Source: Variovorax paradoxus
Lineage (GTDB): Bacteria; Pseudomonadota; Gammaproteobacteria; Burkholderiales; Burkholderiaceae_C
Direction: 5' to 3'
Length of the DNA: 64,000 nt
Assembly (NCBI RefSeq): GCF_030811855.1
Contig: NZ_JAUSRN010000001.1
Location: 620,001 to 684,000, forward strand
Below, piece after piece: positions 43,892-53,350 of the stretch. The stretch's first letter is position 1. The number at the start of each line of letters is the position of its first letter. Position numbers and translations under genes: made by a program. The notes under the pieces were generated by a model. That model was not told the origin of the DNA. It was given only the letters and a program-made list of their open reading frames with translations, and made no database searches.

Positions 43892-44209
43892 CTACTTCTG
43901 GCTGAGCTTCGCGGAAGCCACGTCCTTTTCCTTTTCAGCGCGCCACCATGCGAGCAACTCGTCGAAGCTGCCTCCGAAGGCGCGCTTCTGAAGCGCTTCG
44001 CCTGCAAAAGAGCAATGTGCCGCAGTGGAAGAGTCCAGCAACTGCTGCGATGCCACGCGATCGCACGCCAGGTAGACCCGCTTGAGCTCGTCGATGGATA
44101 CCGAGGCGAGCCTGTCGTCGCCCGCATGCGCGAAGGCCATCATCGAAGTGCACAGCGCCAGCGGCAACATCACGGCAAGGCTTCCGCCGCATCTTTGATC
44201 TGAATGCAT
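43892..44209 (-). CDS. Small exported hypothetical protein
   Basis: The 105-aa product has a signal peptide (GGSLAVMLPLALCTSMMAFAHA) then a short, helix-rich mature part of about 75 aa with two Cys (YLACDRVASQQL, AAHCSFAGEAL). No domain is recognised. ATG 44215 has AGGAG directly adjacent, and ATG 44209 has it six nucleotides away, so 44209 is chosen. It is convergent with the diguanylate cyclase and divergent from the LuxR gene. Confidence 0.65.
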   Translation of the reverse strand: MHSDQRCGGSLAVMLPLALCTSMMAFAHAGDDRLASVSIDELKRVYLACDRVASQQLLDSSTAAHCSFAGEALQKRAFGGSFDELLAWWRAEKEKDVASAKLSQK

Positions 44210-44427
44210 GTTCATCTCCTGCTAGGCCGGCCGAACCGGGGAAGGGGAACCGGAAAGAGCCGGCTGCGCAAGATTAGAGGGGCGCCCCCGCCCGCGCGTC
44301 ATCGGAAGGAATGAGCGGAGGCAACCGCCGGTTCAACATCGTCAAACGCCATTCGACGTATAGCGCGCGAGAACTTTTCTCTATATCGTGCTTTCCATCA
44401 CTTCAATTTTGGGGTCGAAAGGCGTAT

Positions 44428-45609
44428 ATGAGCGTTCTTGCTTCCCCCGCCCCCGCGCAGTTCGAGACGATTGGAATCTCTGCTCGCGAGCTTTCCGAAG
44501 TGATCGGTGCCGTCTACGACTGCGCGCTCGACCCACTGCTCTGGCCGGCCGCCTGCCGAAGGATTTCTGATCTCTGCGAAAGCACCGGCGGGGGCATTTG
44601 CGTGCATGACCTGCGGCAAATGCAGAACGACCAGCTGTTCGTGTTCGGGTACCAGCCGGAGTTTTTGGAGAAGCTGGGCGCCCAGTACGCCGACAGCCCC
44701 ATGGCCGTGTCGGACGTGGTTGCGAACATCGGCGACGTCAACGCCCTCTCCATGGCCCAGTTCCACTTGCGCGAGGGCCGCTTCTTCAGGGAGGTGCTGG
44801 AGCCCTTCGGGCTGCAGGACATGATGTGGTTTCCCGCGCTGCGCACCGGAGGGCGCATGGCGTCGCTGCACGCCTCGCGCAGCGATTCGTCGCCGCGCTA
44901 CCAGGAGCACGACGTCGGATTGTTCAACCTTCTCGCGCCACACGTGTGCCGCGCGCTCGCCATCTCCGACGCGCTCGACATTCGCGCGCTGCGCTCGGAA
45001 ATGCTCGAGAAGACATTGGACGGACTGGCCGCCGGCGTTTTTCTCACGGCCCGCGACGGCCGCGTCGTCTACATGAACCGCGCTGCCGAAAAACAGATCA
45101 AGGCCGGGACGTCGGTGCGGCTTGCAAACCACCGGCTGGCGCCGACGGATTCGGCTGCGCGCGCCGCGCTGTCGAAGGCGATTGACCAATCAGCACGTGA
45201 CCACGACGCCGCCGTTGACGGCCGTGCGAGCGAACATTCCGTGGCGGTGCCCGACGGCATCGGCGGCGGGTACATCGCCACCCTGCTTCCCATCGAGAGC
45301 GGCCAGCGCCAAGGCATCCTGGCGCCGTTCGCCGCCTCCATGGCCGTGTTCATGCAGGACCCGATCCAGGCCCCTCCCATGCCGGGTGAAGCCTTCGCGC
45401 GCCTGCACAAGCTCACGGGCGGCGAACTGCGTGTGCTGCTGTCGCTTTCGCAGGGGCTGGGCGGCATGGAGGCTGCCGACATGCTGGGCATCAGCGAAGC
45501 CACGGTTCGCACCCACCTGCAGCACATGTACTCCAAGACCGGCACGTCCAGGCAGAGCGATCTGCTGCGTCTGTTGAGCAACTCGGCGCCGCCGCTGGGC
45601 CTCCACTAG
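44428..45609 (+). CDS. LuxR-family regulator with PAS-like sensor region
   Basis: The 393-aa protein has an N-terminal half of unknown fold, beginning ELSEVIGAVYDCALDPLLWP, and a PAS-like segment LAAGVFLTARDGRVVYMNRA near residue 200. The C-terminal LuxR HTH at about 325-385 contains GGELRVLLSLSQGLGGMEAA and LGISEATVRTHLQHMYSKTG. It is a cytoplasmic transcriptional regulator with no acyl-homoserine-lactone-binding signature. The target is unknown. The ATG at 44428 is preceded by GAAAGG; the frame is open to 44311. Confidence 0.85.
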   Translation: MSVLASPAPAQFETIGISARELSEVIGAVYDCALDPLLWPAACRRISDLCESTGGGICVHDLRQMQNDQLFVFGYQPEFLEKLGAQYADSPMAVSDVVANIGDVNALSMAQFHLREGRFFREVLEPFGLQDMMWFPALRTGGRMASLHASRSDSSPRYQEHDVGLFNLLAPHVCRALAISDALDIRALRSEMLEKTLDGLAAGVFLTARDGRVVYMNRAAEKQIKAGTSVRLANHRLAPTDSAARAALSKAIDQSARDHDAAVDGRASEHSVAVPDGIGGGYIATLLPIESGQRQGILAPFAASMAVFMQDPIQAPPMPGEAFARLHKLTGGELRVLLSLSQGLGGMEAADMLGISEATVRTHLQHMYSKTGTSRQSDLLRLLSNSAPPLGLH

Positions 45610-45629
45610 GTCGAAGCAGGCACGCCGCG

Positions 45630-45658
45630 CGGCGGATGCCGTGCGCGTCGATCCGCCG
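45630..45658. terminator. GC-rich hairpin after the LuxR gene
   Basis: CGGCGGAT at 45630-45637 pairs with ATCCGCCG at 45651-45658 around a 13-nt loop, 20 nt past the luxR stop and ahead of the Fur-type site. A T-run is missing, so intrinsic termination is not assured. Confidence 0.3.
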
Positions 45659-45683
45659 GAAGCACTGGCGCGATGCGGCCATC

Positions 45684-45700
45684 ATGCGAATAATTCTCAT
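45684..45700. promoter_or_regulatory. Fur-box-like site
   Basis: ATGCGAATAATTCTCAT is a 17-bp near-palindrome (one mismatched pair) that reads on the other strand as ATGAGAATTATTCGCAT, close to the classic Fur-binding pattern. It lies 84 bp before the siderophore-receptor ATG. Iron-dependent repression of the receptor and its partner reductase follows as inference. Confidence 0.7.
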
Positions 45701-45783
45701 TCGTTTGACTTACAATCGGCCGCTCTCCAGTTCTTCTTTCAGATGTCGTCGCCGGGATCCAGGCCCGTCGGCCCGGCGATTCC

Positions 45784-47898
45784 ATGCGCAATCTCTTTGT
45801 CTTTTTGCCGCTCGCGGTGGCGGCCCACGTGGCCTGCGCGCAGGCCGCCCCCTCCACCATCGCCGCGACCGGTGAGCTCGACGCCGTCACCGTCCGCTCC
45901 GACCGCAACAATGGCTTCGTCGCCAACACGGTCGAGGCCGGTACCTTCCGCGGAGCCAGCATCATGGACGTGCCGGCCACCGTCAACACGGTGACGCGCG
46001 AGGTCCTCGAACTGCAGGGGGCGACCGGCATCTACGACGTGCTGCGCAACACGGCCGGCGTCACGCGCCAGCAGAACGGCGGCGATACCTTCGACCAGCT
46101 CGTGATCCGCGGGATTGCCGTGGAGAACCGCACCAACTACCGGCTCAACGGCTCGCTCGCGATCCCCAACGTGTCCGAAATACCGATGGAGAACAAGGAG
46201 CGCGTCGAGGTGCTCAAGGGCGCCTCGGCGCTGTACTACGGCTTCACCTCGCCCGCCGGCGTGATCAACCTCGTGACCAAGCGCGCGGGCAGCACGCCGG
46301 TGACGTCGATCGGCACCAGCTTCGACGACCAGGGCACGATGCAGGGCTTCGTCGACTTCGGGCGCCAGTTCGGGGAGCAGAACCAATATGGCCTGCGCAT
46401 CAACGCGGCAGGCGGGCAGCTCGGCTCGACCATCGATGGCGTGGACGGCAACCGCAAGTTCCTGTCGGCTGCCTTCGACTGGCGCGTCAACAGCAGGCTC
46501 ACGCTCAAGGCCGACCTGGAGTACTACCGCAAGAGCATCACCGAGCAGGCCGGCATTGCGCGCCTGGCGGCCGTCAACGGACTGATCGCGCTGCCGGCCC
46601 TGCCCGATCCGCGCAAGCTCATCGGCCCGCCGTCGGCCGTGTTCGAAGCCGAGGTGAAGAACGCGCAGCTGCGGGCCGACTACTCCCTCAGCGACAACTG
46701 GGCACTGATGGTGGAGGCCGGCCATTCGGAGGCCCAGCGCGACCGCCGCCTGGCGACCTTCAGCAACTACAACGTGCGCACTGGCGCAGGCCGCATCACG
46801 GGCAACGTGCAGCACCTGGAGCAAAGCTCCGACCTGCTGCGCACCGAACTGTTCGGCACCTTCGCGACCGGCGGCGTGCAGCACGAGCTCACGCTGGGCG
46901 CCGCGCAGAGCGACAAGAGCCAGGACCCGATCTTTCAGCGCAACTACGGCGGCGCCACCACGGCGCAGAACCTTTACTTTCCGCGCGCCATTGGCAATTT
47001 GCCGCTCACCGCGCTGCCCACCCAACCCACCACCGGCGCGCAGGACAGCCGGGAGCTGGGCCTGTACGCGCTCGACCGCATCAGCTTCTCGCCGGAATGG
47101 CAGCTGGTGGCGGGCCTGCGGCATACGCACTTCGAAAGCACGCAGTTCGCCAGCGCGACACTGCCGAGGATCGGCTACGACGTGAAGAAGACCACGCCGC
47201 TGGCCGCATTGAGCTACAAGTTCACGCCCGACCTCATGGCCTATGTCTCCTATGCCGAAGGCGTGGAAGAAGGCGAAGTGGCGCCCGCCGGCACCGCGAA
47301 CCAGAACAACCGCATGCCGCCCGGCGTGAGCAAGCAGAAGGAAGCCGGGATGCGTTGGCTCACCGGCTCGGGCACGCTGGTGTCGGGCGCGCTGTTCGAC
47401 ATCGAACGCCCCGGCGCCTACACCAACAGCGCCAACACCTTTGTGGCCGATGGCCGGCAGCGCTACCGCGGCCTGGAACTCTCGGCGCAAGGCAAGCTGA
47501 CGCGCCAGCTCGCCTGGCAGCTCTCGGCGCAGACGCTGGACGCCGAGTTCCGCGGCATCAACGCCCAGTACAACGGCAAGACGCCGGAGAACACCGCCAA
47601 ATACACGGCCAGCGCCTTCTTCTCGTACGACATCGCAGCGGTGCCGGGCCTGTCGGTCAACGGGGGCGCCTACTACACCGGCAAGCGGCCGATCGACGAC
47701 CTGAACCAGGGCTTCATCGGCGGCTACACGATCTTCGCGGCCGGCGCGCGCTATGTGACGCAGCTCTTCGGCAAGCGCACGCTGTGGCAGCTCAACGTCG
47801 ACAACCTCGGCGACAAGCGCTACTGGTCGGCGGCGGGCACGCGGCTGGCGGTGGGCGTTCCGCGCACCGTCAAGGCCACGGTCAAGATCGATCTCTGA
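45784..47898 (+). CDS. TonB-dependent siderophore receptor
   Basis: The 704-aa outer-membrane receptor has a signal peptide (LFVFLPLAVAAHVACAQAAP). A plug domain follows with TonB-box-like ELDAVTVRSDRN, the IVTREVLELQ-like NTVTREVLELQGATGIYDVL, the LRNTAGVTRQQN segment and the ERVEVLKGASALYYG-type motif. A 22-strand barrel ends with IDL and a KRYWSAAGTRLAVGVPRTVK strand typical of FpvA/FhuE-like receptors. It should import a ferric siderophore. It is followed after 13 bp by a flavin membrane reductase, forming an iron-uptake pair under a Fur-type site. Confidence 0.92.
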   Translation: MRNLFVFLPLAVAAHVACAQAAPSTIAATGELDAVTVRSDRNNGFVANTVEAGTFRGASIMDVPATVNTVTREVLELQGATGIYDVLRNTAGVTRQQNGGDTFDQLVIRGIAVENRTNYRLNGSLAIPNVSEIPMENKERVEVLKGASALYYGFTSPAGVINLVTKRAGSTPVTSIGTSFDDQGTMQGFVDFGRQFGEQNQYGLRINAAGGQLGSTIDGVDGNRKFLSAAFDWRVNSRLTLKADLEYYRKSITEQAGIARLAAVNGLIALPALPDPRKLIGPPSAVFEAEVKNAQLRADYSLSDNWALMVEAGHSEAQRDRRLATFSNYNVRTGAGRITGNVQHLEQSSDLLRTELFGTFATGGVQHELTLGAAQSDKSQDPIFQRNYGGATTAQNLYFPRAIGNLPLTALPTQPTTGAQDSRELGLYALDRISFSPEWQLVAGLRHTHFESTQFASATLPRIGYDVKKTTPLAALSYKFTPDLMAYVSYAEGVEEGEVAPAGTANQNNRMPPGVSKQKEAGMRWLTGSGTLVSGALFDIERPGAYTNSANTFVADGRQRYRGLELSAQGKLTRQLAWQLSAQTLDAEFRGINAQYNGKTPENTAKYTASAFFSYDIAAVPGLSVNGGAYYTGKRPIDDLNQGFIGGYTIFAAGARYVTQLFGKRTLWQLNVDNLGDKRYWSAAGTRLAVGVPRTVKATVKIDL

Positions 47899-47911
47899 GG
47901 ACGGGCAAGTC

Positions 47912-50353
47912 ATGGCTTTATTGCGACGCGCCTGGTTCCAGATCCACTGGTTCATCGGCATCACGGCCGGATCGGTGCTGCTGGTCATCGGACTGAGCGG
48001 CGCGCTGCTGTCCTTTCGCGCCGAGATCACCGACCTGATCGATCCAGCCCTGCACCGCCTGCCGCATGCGGCCGACACCCGGCTGCTGACACCGGCCGAG
48101 CTGCTGGACCGGCTGCAGGCCGCGCAACCGGGGCGGCGCGTGGCAACGCTGACGCTGTTCGCGGAGCCAGGCCGCCCGGCGCGCGTGAACTTCACGCCGC
48201 CGCCCGGCGAGCGGCGCGGCGAGACGCGCTTGCTCGACCCATACACCGGCGGTCTGCTGCCGGAGCCGCGCGCCGAAGCCTTCTTCGAGTTCGTCGAAAG
48301 CCTGCACCGCTGGCTGCTGCTGCCGCGCGATACGGGCAAGCCGGTGACGGGCACGCTGGCCGCGGGACTTCTGGTGCTCGCGCTCTCGGGCCTGTACCTG
48401 CGCTGGCCACGGCGGCCGCTCGCTTGGCGCAGCTGGCTGCGCCTGGACTTTGCGCTCAGCGGCCGCGCATTCCTGTGGAATCTGCATGCGGTGGTGGGGA
48501 CCATCGCGTTGCTCGCCTATCTGGTCTCCGGCTTCACGGGGCTCTACTGGGGCTTCGATGCGGTGCGCACCGTGATCGACGACGCGGCCGGTGAAGGCCG
48601 CGCCGTTCGCATGCAGCGCATGCAGGGCGCATCAGGGCCGGCCGACAAGACCGAAGGCGGCGCGCCGGCCAGGCTCGACCTGCAGCGCGTTTGGCGCTCC
48701 TTCGAGCAGACAACCTCGGGCGACTGGAGCCAGGTCACGCTGCGCCTGCCCACGCGCAATGCCGCGCAGGTCGAGGCCACCTACCTGCGCGCCGAGCCCG
48801 AGCACGAGCGCGCGCGCAACCGGCTCTATCTCAACGCAGCCACCGGCGAGGCGGCGCAGCACGAGCGATACGCCGACAAACCGATGGCTGGCCGGCTGGT
48901 GAACAGCATCTATCCGCTGCACATGGGCACCTACTGGGGCCTGCCGGGACGCATCGTGATGATGCTCGCCAGCCTGGGCCTGGCGCTGTTCACCGTCACG
49001 GGCTGGATGCTGTACCTCGGCCGCCGCCGAACCCGCAAGGCGCTGCGCGCCGAGCGCGCGCAGCTGGCGCTCGCCCGCGGCGGCACCGCACCAGGCCCGG
49101 AGCAAGTGCTGATCGCCTTCGCCACGCAGACCGGCCATGCAGAACGCGTCGCGCTGCAGACCGCGGCCGCATTGCAATCGGCGGGCCTCGGCATCGTGGT
49201 CAAGACCATGGCCGAACTCAGCGTCGATGCGCTGCTGAATTTCCGCAAGGTGCTGTGGGTCGTCAGCACCTCCGGCGACGGCGACCCGCCCGACAGCGCA
49301 CGCCCGTTCGCGCGCAAGTTCGCGCAGCAGGCGGGCTCCCGGCTGCAGCACGTGCACTACGGTGTGCTCGCACTTGGCGACTGGCACTACGCCACCTTCT
49401 GCGGCTTCGGCCGCGCGCTCGATCGCGACCTTCGCAACCAGGGCGCACGGGCGCTGTTCCCGATGGTCGAGGTCGACAACGGCAATCCCGAAGCCATCGG
49501 ACGCTGGCAGCGCTCGATCGCCGAGGTCTTCGATGTGCGTGCGGCATGGCCCTCTTCGCATGCTTCTTCTGCGGCCGAGCAACGCCCCTTCGAAGCCTGG
49601 CAGCTGTCGCGCCGTGAACTGCTCAATCCGGGCAGCCTGGGACATCCGCTGTTCGAGATCGAGCTGCAGCGCGCTGATGCGCCGGCGTGGCAGCCGGGTG
49701 CGCTCGTCGAGGTGCTGCTGCCGTCAGACACGCAAGCCAACGCCGGTGCGAGGCCCGCGCCGCGCAGCTACTCGGTAGCGTCGATCCAGGCCGACGGCTG
49801 CATACAGCTGCTGGTGCGCCAGGTGCGCCACGAAGGCGGGCTGGGACTTGCCTCGGGATGGCTGACCGCCGGCGCGCAGACCGGCGACACAGTGCAGATG
49901 CGGCTCGCCCCAAACCCGGCGTTCGCGCTCGTGGACGACGACGCGCCCTGCATCTTCATCGGCAACGGCTCTGGATATGCGGGACTGCGTTCGCATCTGA
50001 GAGAGCGCGTGCAGCGAGCCCACGCGCGCAACTGGCTGATGTTCGGCGAACGCCAGGCCGCGCACGACGCATTTTGCGCCGCGGACGCGGCGCAGTGGCG
50101 AGCGCTCGGCATGCTGGCGCGCGCCGACCTCGTCTACTCGCGCGACCAGCCCGAGCGCAGGTACGTGCAGCACTGCCTGGGCGAATCGGCCGACGAGCTC
50201 CGCCGCTGGATCGCCGATGGCGCAATCGTCTATGTCTGCGGCAGCCGCGAAGGCCTCGCACCGGGTGTGGATGCGGCATTGAGCGAGGTGCTCGGCGCGG
50301 ACGGGCTCGATGCATTGATCGCGCAAGGACGCTATCGCCGCGACGTGTACTGA
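47912..50353 (+). CDS. PepSY membrane protein fused to a sulfite-reductase-type flavodoxin reductase
   Basis: The 813-aa inner-membrane protein has a PepSY-associated TM region (helices near 13-34, 144-165, 189-213, 346-369, with His residues in SLHRWLLLPRD and YPLHMGTYWGL). It then carries a soluble flavoprotein: flavodoxin domain (about 395-530, VLIAFATQTGHAERVALQ, STSGDGDPPDSARPF) and FAD/NADPH domain (about 555-813, RSYSVASI, FIGNGSGYAGLRSH and the end RYRRDVY). Electrons would pass from NADPH via FAD and FMN across the membrane to periplasmic ferric chelates. It resembles siderophore reductases of the PepSY class. Coupled to the TonB receptor by a 13-bp gap. Confidence 0.88.
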   Translation: MALLRRAWFQIHWFIGITAGSVLLVIGLSGALLSFRAEITDLIDPALHRLPHAADTRLLTPAELLDRLQAAQPGRRVATLTLFAEPGRPARVNFTPPPGERRGETRLLDPYTGGLLPEPRAEAFFEFVESLHRWLLLPRDTGKPVTGTLAAGLLVLALSGLYLRWPRRPLAWRSWLRLDFALSGRAFLWNLHAVVGTIALLAYLVSGFTGLYWGFDAVRTVIDDAAGEGRAVRMQRMQGASGPADKTEGGAPARLDLQRVWRSFEQTTSGDWSQVTLRLPTRNAAQVEATYLRAEPEHERARNRLYLNAATGEAAQHERYADKPMAGRLVNSIYPLHMGTYWGLPGRIVMMLASLGLALFTVTGWMLYLGRRRTRKALRAERAQLALARGGTAPGPEQVLIAFATQTGHAERVALQTAAALQSAGLGIVVKTMAELSVDALLNFRKVLWVVSTSGDGDPPDSARPFARKFAQQAGSRLQHVHYGVLALGDWHYATFCGFGRALDRDLRNQGARALFPMVEVDNGNPEAIGRWQRSIAEVFDVRAAWPSSHASSAAEQRPFEAWQLSRRELLNPGSLGHPLFEIELQRADAPAWQPGALVEVLLPSDTQANAGARPAPRSYSVASIQADGCIQLLVRQVRHEGGLGLASGWLTAGAQTGDTVQMRLAPNPAFALVDDDAPCIFIGNGSGYAGLRSHLRERVQRAHARNWLMFGERQAAHDAFCAADAAQWRALGMLARADLVYSRDQPERRYVQHCLGESADELRRWIADGAIVYVCGSREGLAPGVDAALSEVLGADGLDALIAQGRYRRDVY

Positions 50354-50427
50354 GTGCGGCATCAGGTCGCGGCACGCCCCGGCAATGGAAAGCCAACAAC
50401 CCGTTGCTATAGTTCTTCCATTTTTAA

Positions 50428-50442
50428 GTTGTCCTGTACAAC
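50428..50442. promoter_or_regulatory. NrtR-box-like palindrome upstream of nrtR
   Basis: GTTGTCCTGTACAAC lies 18 bp before the nrtR TTG start and matches the two sites in front of the nicotinamidase gene in its GTTGT and CAAC arms. Autorepression by NrtR is inferred. Confidence 0.72.
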
Positions 50443-50460
50443 CGATGCGGAGAACGCGCC

Positions 50461-51201
50461 TTGAAACCATCCAGGAAGCCGGCTGATCTGAATTTTCCGA
50501 GGCCGCTGGTCACCGTCGACGTGGTCATATTCACCGTGTTGGACGACGCGCTGAAGGTTGTGCTGGTGCGCCGCCCCGAAGAGGACGGCGATCCTTTTCC
50601 GGGACGCTGGGCGTTGCCGGGCGGGTTCATCGATGTCGACAAGGACGCCAGCCTGCTCGACTGCGCACTGCGAAAGCTGCAAGAAAAGACCGGCGTCTCG
50701 GCACCCTACCTGGAGCAGTTGGGCAGCTGGGGCGGCGCGGACCGCGATCCGCGCGGCTGGTCCGCGACCCATGCGTTCTTCGCGCTGATGCCCAGCCAGG
50801 ACCTGACGCTCGAAAAAGGAGCGAACGCCGCGCAGGTCGAATGGGTGGAAGCCGGGGCAGCCGGCCGCAAGCGCCTCGCCTTCGACCATGCAGAAATCGT
50901 GGCAGCGGCCATCGCTCGGTTGCGCAGCAAGGTCGAATACACCTCGCTTCCCGCCTTCCTGCTGAGCGAGCCTTTCACCCTGCCCCAGCTGCAGCACACC
51001 TACGAGGTCGTTCTGGGCCGCCCCGTCGACAAGAGCGCCTTTCGCAAGCGCATGCTCGACGGCGGCTTCATGGAAGAAGCCGGCACGGTGGAGAGCGCCT
51101 CCGGCCGGCCAGCCATGGGCTATCGCCTGCGCGACCGGTCCCAGGCGGCCCTGTTTCCCCGCACGTTCAGTCCGCGAGACGCCGCCGCACCCGGCGCTTG
51201 A
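50461..51201 (+). CDS. nrtR: NrtR-type Nudix-domain transcriptional repressor of NAD genes
   Basis: The 246-aa protein has an N-terminal Nudix-like domain (about 15-150) and a C-terminal winged HTH (about 165-235; EPFTLPQLQHTYEVVLGRPV, SAFRKRMLDGGFMEEAG). The Nudix box is degenerate: LPGGFIDVDKDASLLDCALR is followed by KLQEKTG instead of RELxEExG, so it lacks the usual metal Glu residues. Loss of catalysis is expected for an ADP-ribose-sensing repressor. The start is TTG at 50461 with GGAGA 7 nt upstream. It sits next to NAD genes with three matching operators, so it controls itself and the operon. Confidence 0.9.
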   Translation: MKPSRKPADLNFPRPLVTVDVVIFTVLDDALKVVLVRRPEEDGDPFPGRWALPGGFIDVDKDASLLDCALRKLQEKTGVSAPYLEQLGSWGGADRDPRGWSATHAFFALMPSQDLTLEKGANAAQVEWVEAGAAGRKRLAFDHAEIVAAAIARLRSKVEYTSLPAFLLSEPFTLPQLQHTYEVVLGRPVDKSAFRKRMLDGGFMEEAGTVESASGRPAMGYRLRDRSQAALFPRTFSPRDAAAPGA

Positions 51202-51215
51202 CTTTTTCTTTATGA

Positions 51216-51230
51216 GTTGTACTATGCAAC
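51216..51230. promoter_or_regulatory. NrtR-box-like palindrome 1 upstream of the nicotinamidase gene
   Basis: GTTGTACTATGCAAC, embedded in the longer repeat GAGTTG-TACTATG-CAACTC (51214-51232), shares arms with the other NrtR sites. It lies 40 bp before the nicotinamidase ATG. Confidence 0.72.
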
Positions 51231-51238
51231 TCACATAA

Positions 51239-51253
51239 GTTGTACAGTACAAC
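51239..51253. promoter_or_regulatory. NrtR-box-like palindrome 2 upstream of the nicotinamidase gene
   Basis: GTTGTACAGTACAAC is a perfect palindrome apart from its central base, 23 bp centre to centre from the first site and 17 bp before the ATG. Tandem sites about two helical turns apart suggest cooperative NrtR dimers blocking the operon promoter. Confidence 0.75.
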
Positions 51254-51270
51254 CAACCAGGGAAAGCGCC

Positions 51271-52134
51271 ATGAAGCAGAACATCCATCTCCTCGTGATC
51301 GATCCGCAGAATGACTTCTGCGACCTGCCGGCCGACTGGCTCGCCACGGAGCCATTCACGGGTGCGCAGATGCAGCCGGCACTGCCGGTGGCCGGTGCCC
51401 ACGCCGACATGCTGAGGTTGGCCGGGCTCATTCGCGAAGGCGCCGGCGGCATCGACGCCATCACCATCACGCTGGACTCCCACCACAGGTTCGACATCGC
51501 GCATCCCACGTTCTGGCAGTCGCGCGATCGCGGCGCCGTGGCGCCCTTCACCACGATCACCGCGGCGCAGATTCGCGGCGGCGACTATTCGCCTCGTGAT
51601 CGCTCGGCTTTGCAGCGCACGCTGGCCTATGTGGATGAGCTGGAGCGCAGGGGCCGCTACACGCTCATGGTGTGGCCGGTGCACTGCGAGATCGGCAGCT
51701 GGGGTCACAACGTGCACTCGGCCGTCAAGGCGGCCTACAACGCCTGGGAAGATGGACAGCTGCGCGTGGTAGAAAAGATCGCCAAGGGCAGCAACCCCTG
51801 GACCGAGCACTACAGCGCCATTCAGGCGGAGGTGCCGGATGCGGACGATCCTGGCACCGCGCTCAACATGCGGCTGGTCGAATCGCTCGACAGGGCCGAC
51901 ATGATCGTCATTGCCGGCGAGGCCAGCAGCCACTGCGTCAGGGCCACGGCGGAACACGTCGCCGCCAATCTGCCGTCAGGCAGAGCGGACAAGCTGGTGC
52001 TGGTCACCGACTGCATGAGCCCGGTGGCCGGCTTCGAGGCACAGCACCAGGCCTTCCTGAACGACATGGCCGAGCGCGGCGTGCAGCTTCGCGCCAGCGC
52101 CGAAGTGCTTTCCCTGCTGACCTCCAACCTCTGA
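51271..52134 (+). CDS. Nicotinamidase-like cysteine hydrolase
   Basis: The 287-aa isochorismatase-fold enzyme has the D-K-C triad: Asp in [14 protein letters not shown] (residue 11), Lys in [20 protein letters not shown], and Cys in [16 protein letters not shown], with metal-type [14 protein letters not shown]. It should deamidate nicotinamide to nicotinate in NAD salvage. It is longer than PncA of Escherichia coli (about 213 aa), because of an extra segment at 175-190, so a related amide substrate cannot be excluded. It is the first gene after two NrtR boxes and its product feeds the next gene, pncB. Confidence 0.88.
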   Translation: MKQNIHLLVIDPQNDFCDLPADWLATEPFTGAQMQPALPVAGAHADMLRLAGLIREGAGGIDAITITLDSHHRFDIAHPTFWQSRDRGAVAPFTTITAAQIRGGDYSPRDRSALQRTLAYVDELERRGRYTLMVWPVHCEIGSWGHNVHSAVKAAYNAWEDGQLRVVEKIAKGSNPWTEHYSAIQAEVPDADDPGTALNMRLVESLDRADMIVIAGEASSHCVRATAEHVAANLPSGRADKLVLVTDCMSPVAGFEAQHQAFLNDMAERGVQLRASAEVLSLLTSNL

Positions 52135-52157
52135 CACATCCCAACCAGGACCGCACC

Positions 52158-53345
52158 ATGCAACCGATCATCCAGAGCCTGTTGGATACCGACCTGTACA
52201 AGTTCACGATGTGGCAGGCCATGCTGCACAGCCACCCGCAGACGCAGGCCGAGTACAGCTTCGTGTGCCGCAACCAGCCGACCTATCCGCTGGCGGAGTT
52301 GCTGGCCGACGTCAACGAACAGCTCGACCATCTCTGCACACTGCGCTTCGCGCCGAGCGAACTCGCTTATCTGCGTGGCCTGCGCTACATCAAGAGCGAC
52401 TTCGTCGACTTCCTGCGCATCTTCAGCTTCCAGCGCGAGTTCATCACCGCCACCGCCGAGGGCGATGTGCTGCGCATCCAGGCAGTCGGGCCGCAGGTCC
52501 ACACCATGGCCTTCGAGATCTTCGTTCTCGCCATCGTCAACGAGCTGTATTTCCGCCGCTTCGATGCGCGAGCGGCGCTGACGCAGGGACGAGAGCGCCT
52601 GCAAGCCAAGGTCGAGCTGCTGCGCGCTTTCGCGAACGAGCCGGCGGCCCGCCATCCTTTCGAGTTCTTCGACTTTGGCGTGCGGCGCCGCTTTTCTCGC
52701 GACTGGCAGCGGGAGGTGGTCGGCACGCTCAAGCGCGAGGTGCCGATGTATTTCAAGGGCACGTCCAACGTGCTGCTGGCCAAGGAGCTTGACCTGGTGC
52801 CGATAGGCACCATGGCGCACGAATACCTGCAGACCTACCAGGCGCTGGGTGTGCGGTTGCGCGACTTCCAGAAGGCCGCGCTCGAAGGCTGGGTGCAGGA
52901 GTACCGCGGCGACCTGGGCGTGGCGCTGACAGACGTGGTCGGCATGGATGCTTTCCTGGCCGACTTCGACCTGTACTTCGCCAAGCTGTTCGACGGCCTG
53001 CGCCACGATTCGGGCGACCCCATCGTCTGGGGCGAGAAGGCGCTGGCGCACTACACAAAGCTGCGTATCGATGCGCACACCAAGCGGCTGGTGTTCTCCG
53101 ATGGGCTCGATCTGCAGACGGCCATCCGGCTCTACCGGACTTTCGCCGATCGCACGCAGACCGGCTTCGGCATTGGTACCAACCTGACCAACGACGTCGG
53201 CTTCCCGCCGCTCAACATCGTGATGAAACTCACCGGATGCAACGGTCAGCCCGTGGCCAAGCTGTCGGACAGCCCGGGCAAGACGCTGTGCGAAGACCAG
53301 ACTTTCCTGGCCTACCTGCGCCAGGTATTCCAGATCGGAGATTGA
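52158..53345 (+). CDS. pncB: Nicotinate phosphoribosyltransferase
   Basis: The 395-aa protein matches Pnc[21 protein letters not shown] at the start, [20 protein letters not shown], the phospho-His site region [15 protein letters not shown] and the phosphate-binding end [20 protein letters not shown]. It couples ATP hydrolysis to formation of nicotinate mononucleotide from nicotinate and PRPP. The ATG at 52158 is 23 bp after the nicotinamidase stop, consistent with Preiss-Handler salvage in an operon. Confidence 0.95.
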   Translation: MQPIIQSLLDTDLYKFTMWQAMLHSHPQTQAEYSFVCRNQPTYPLAELLADVNEQLDHLCTLRFAPSELAYLRGLRYIKSDFVDFLRIFSFQREFITATAEGDVLRIQAVGPQVHTMAFEIFVLAIVNELYFRRFDARAALTQGRERLQAKVELLRAFANEPAARHPFEFFDFGVRRRFSRDWQREVVGTLKREVPMYFKGTSNVLLAKELDLVPIGTMAHEYLQTYQALGVRLRDFQKAALEGWVQEYRGDLGVALTDVVGMDAFLADFDLYFAKLFDGLRHDSGDPIVWGEKALAHYTKLRIDAHTKRLVFSDGLDLQTAIRLYRTFADRTQTGFGIGTNLTNDVGFPPLNIVMKLTGCNGQPVAKLSDSPGKTLCEDQTFLAYLRQVFQIGD

Positions 53346-53350
53346 GCGCC

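Noticed and set aside
45630-45658. Strong intrinsic terminator after the luxR gene
   Set aside because: A GC stem is present but no T-run follows it on the plus strand, so it is listed only as a low-confidence hairpin.
45739-48504. Very long antisense open frame (921 codons) opposite the TonB receptor gene
   Set aside because: It mirrors the GC-rich codon use of the receptor and has no recognisable domain or start context.
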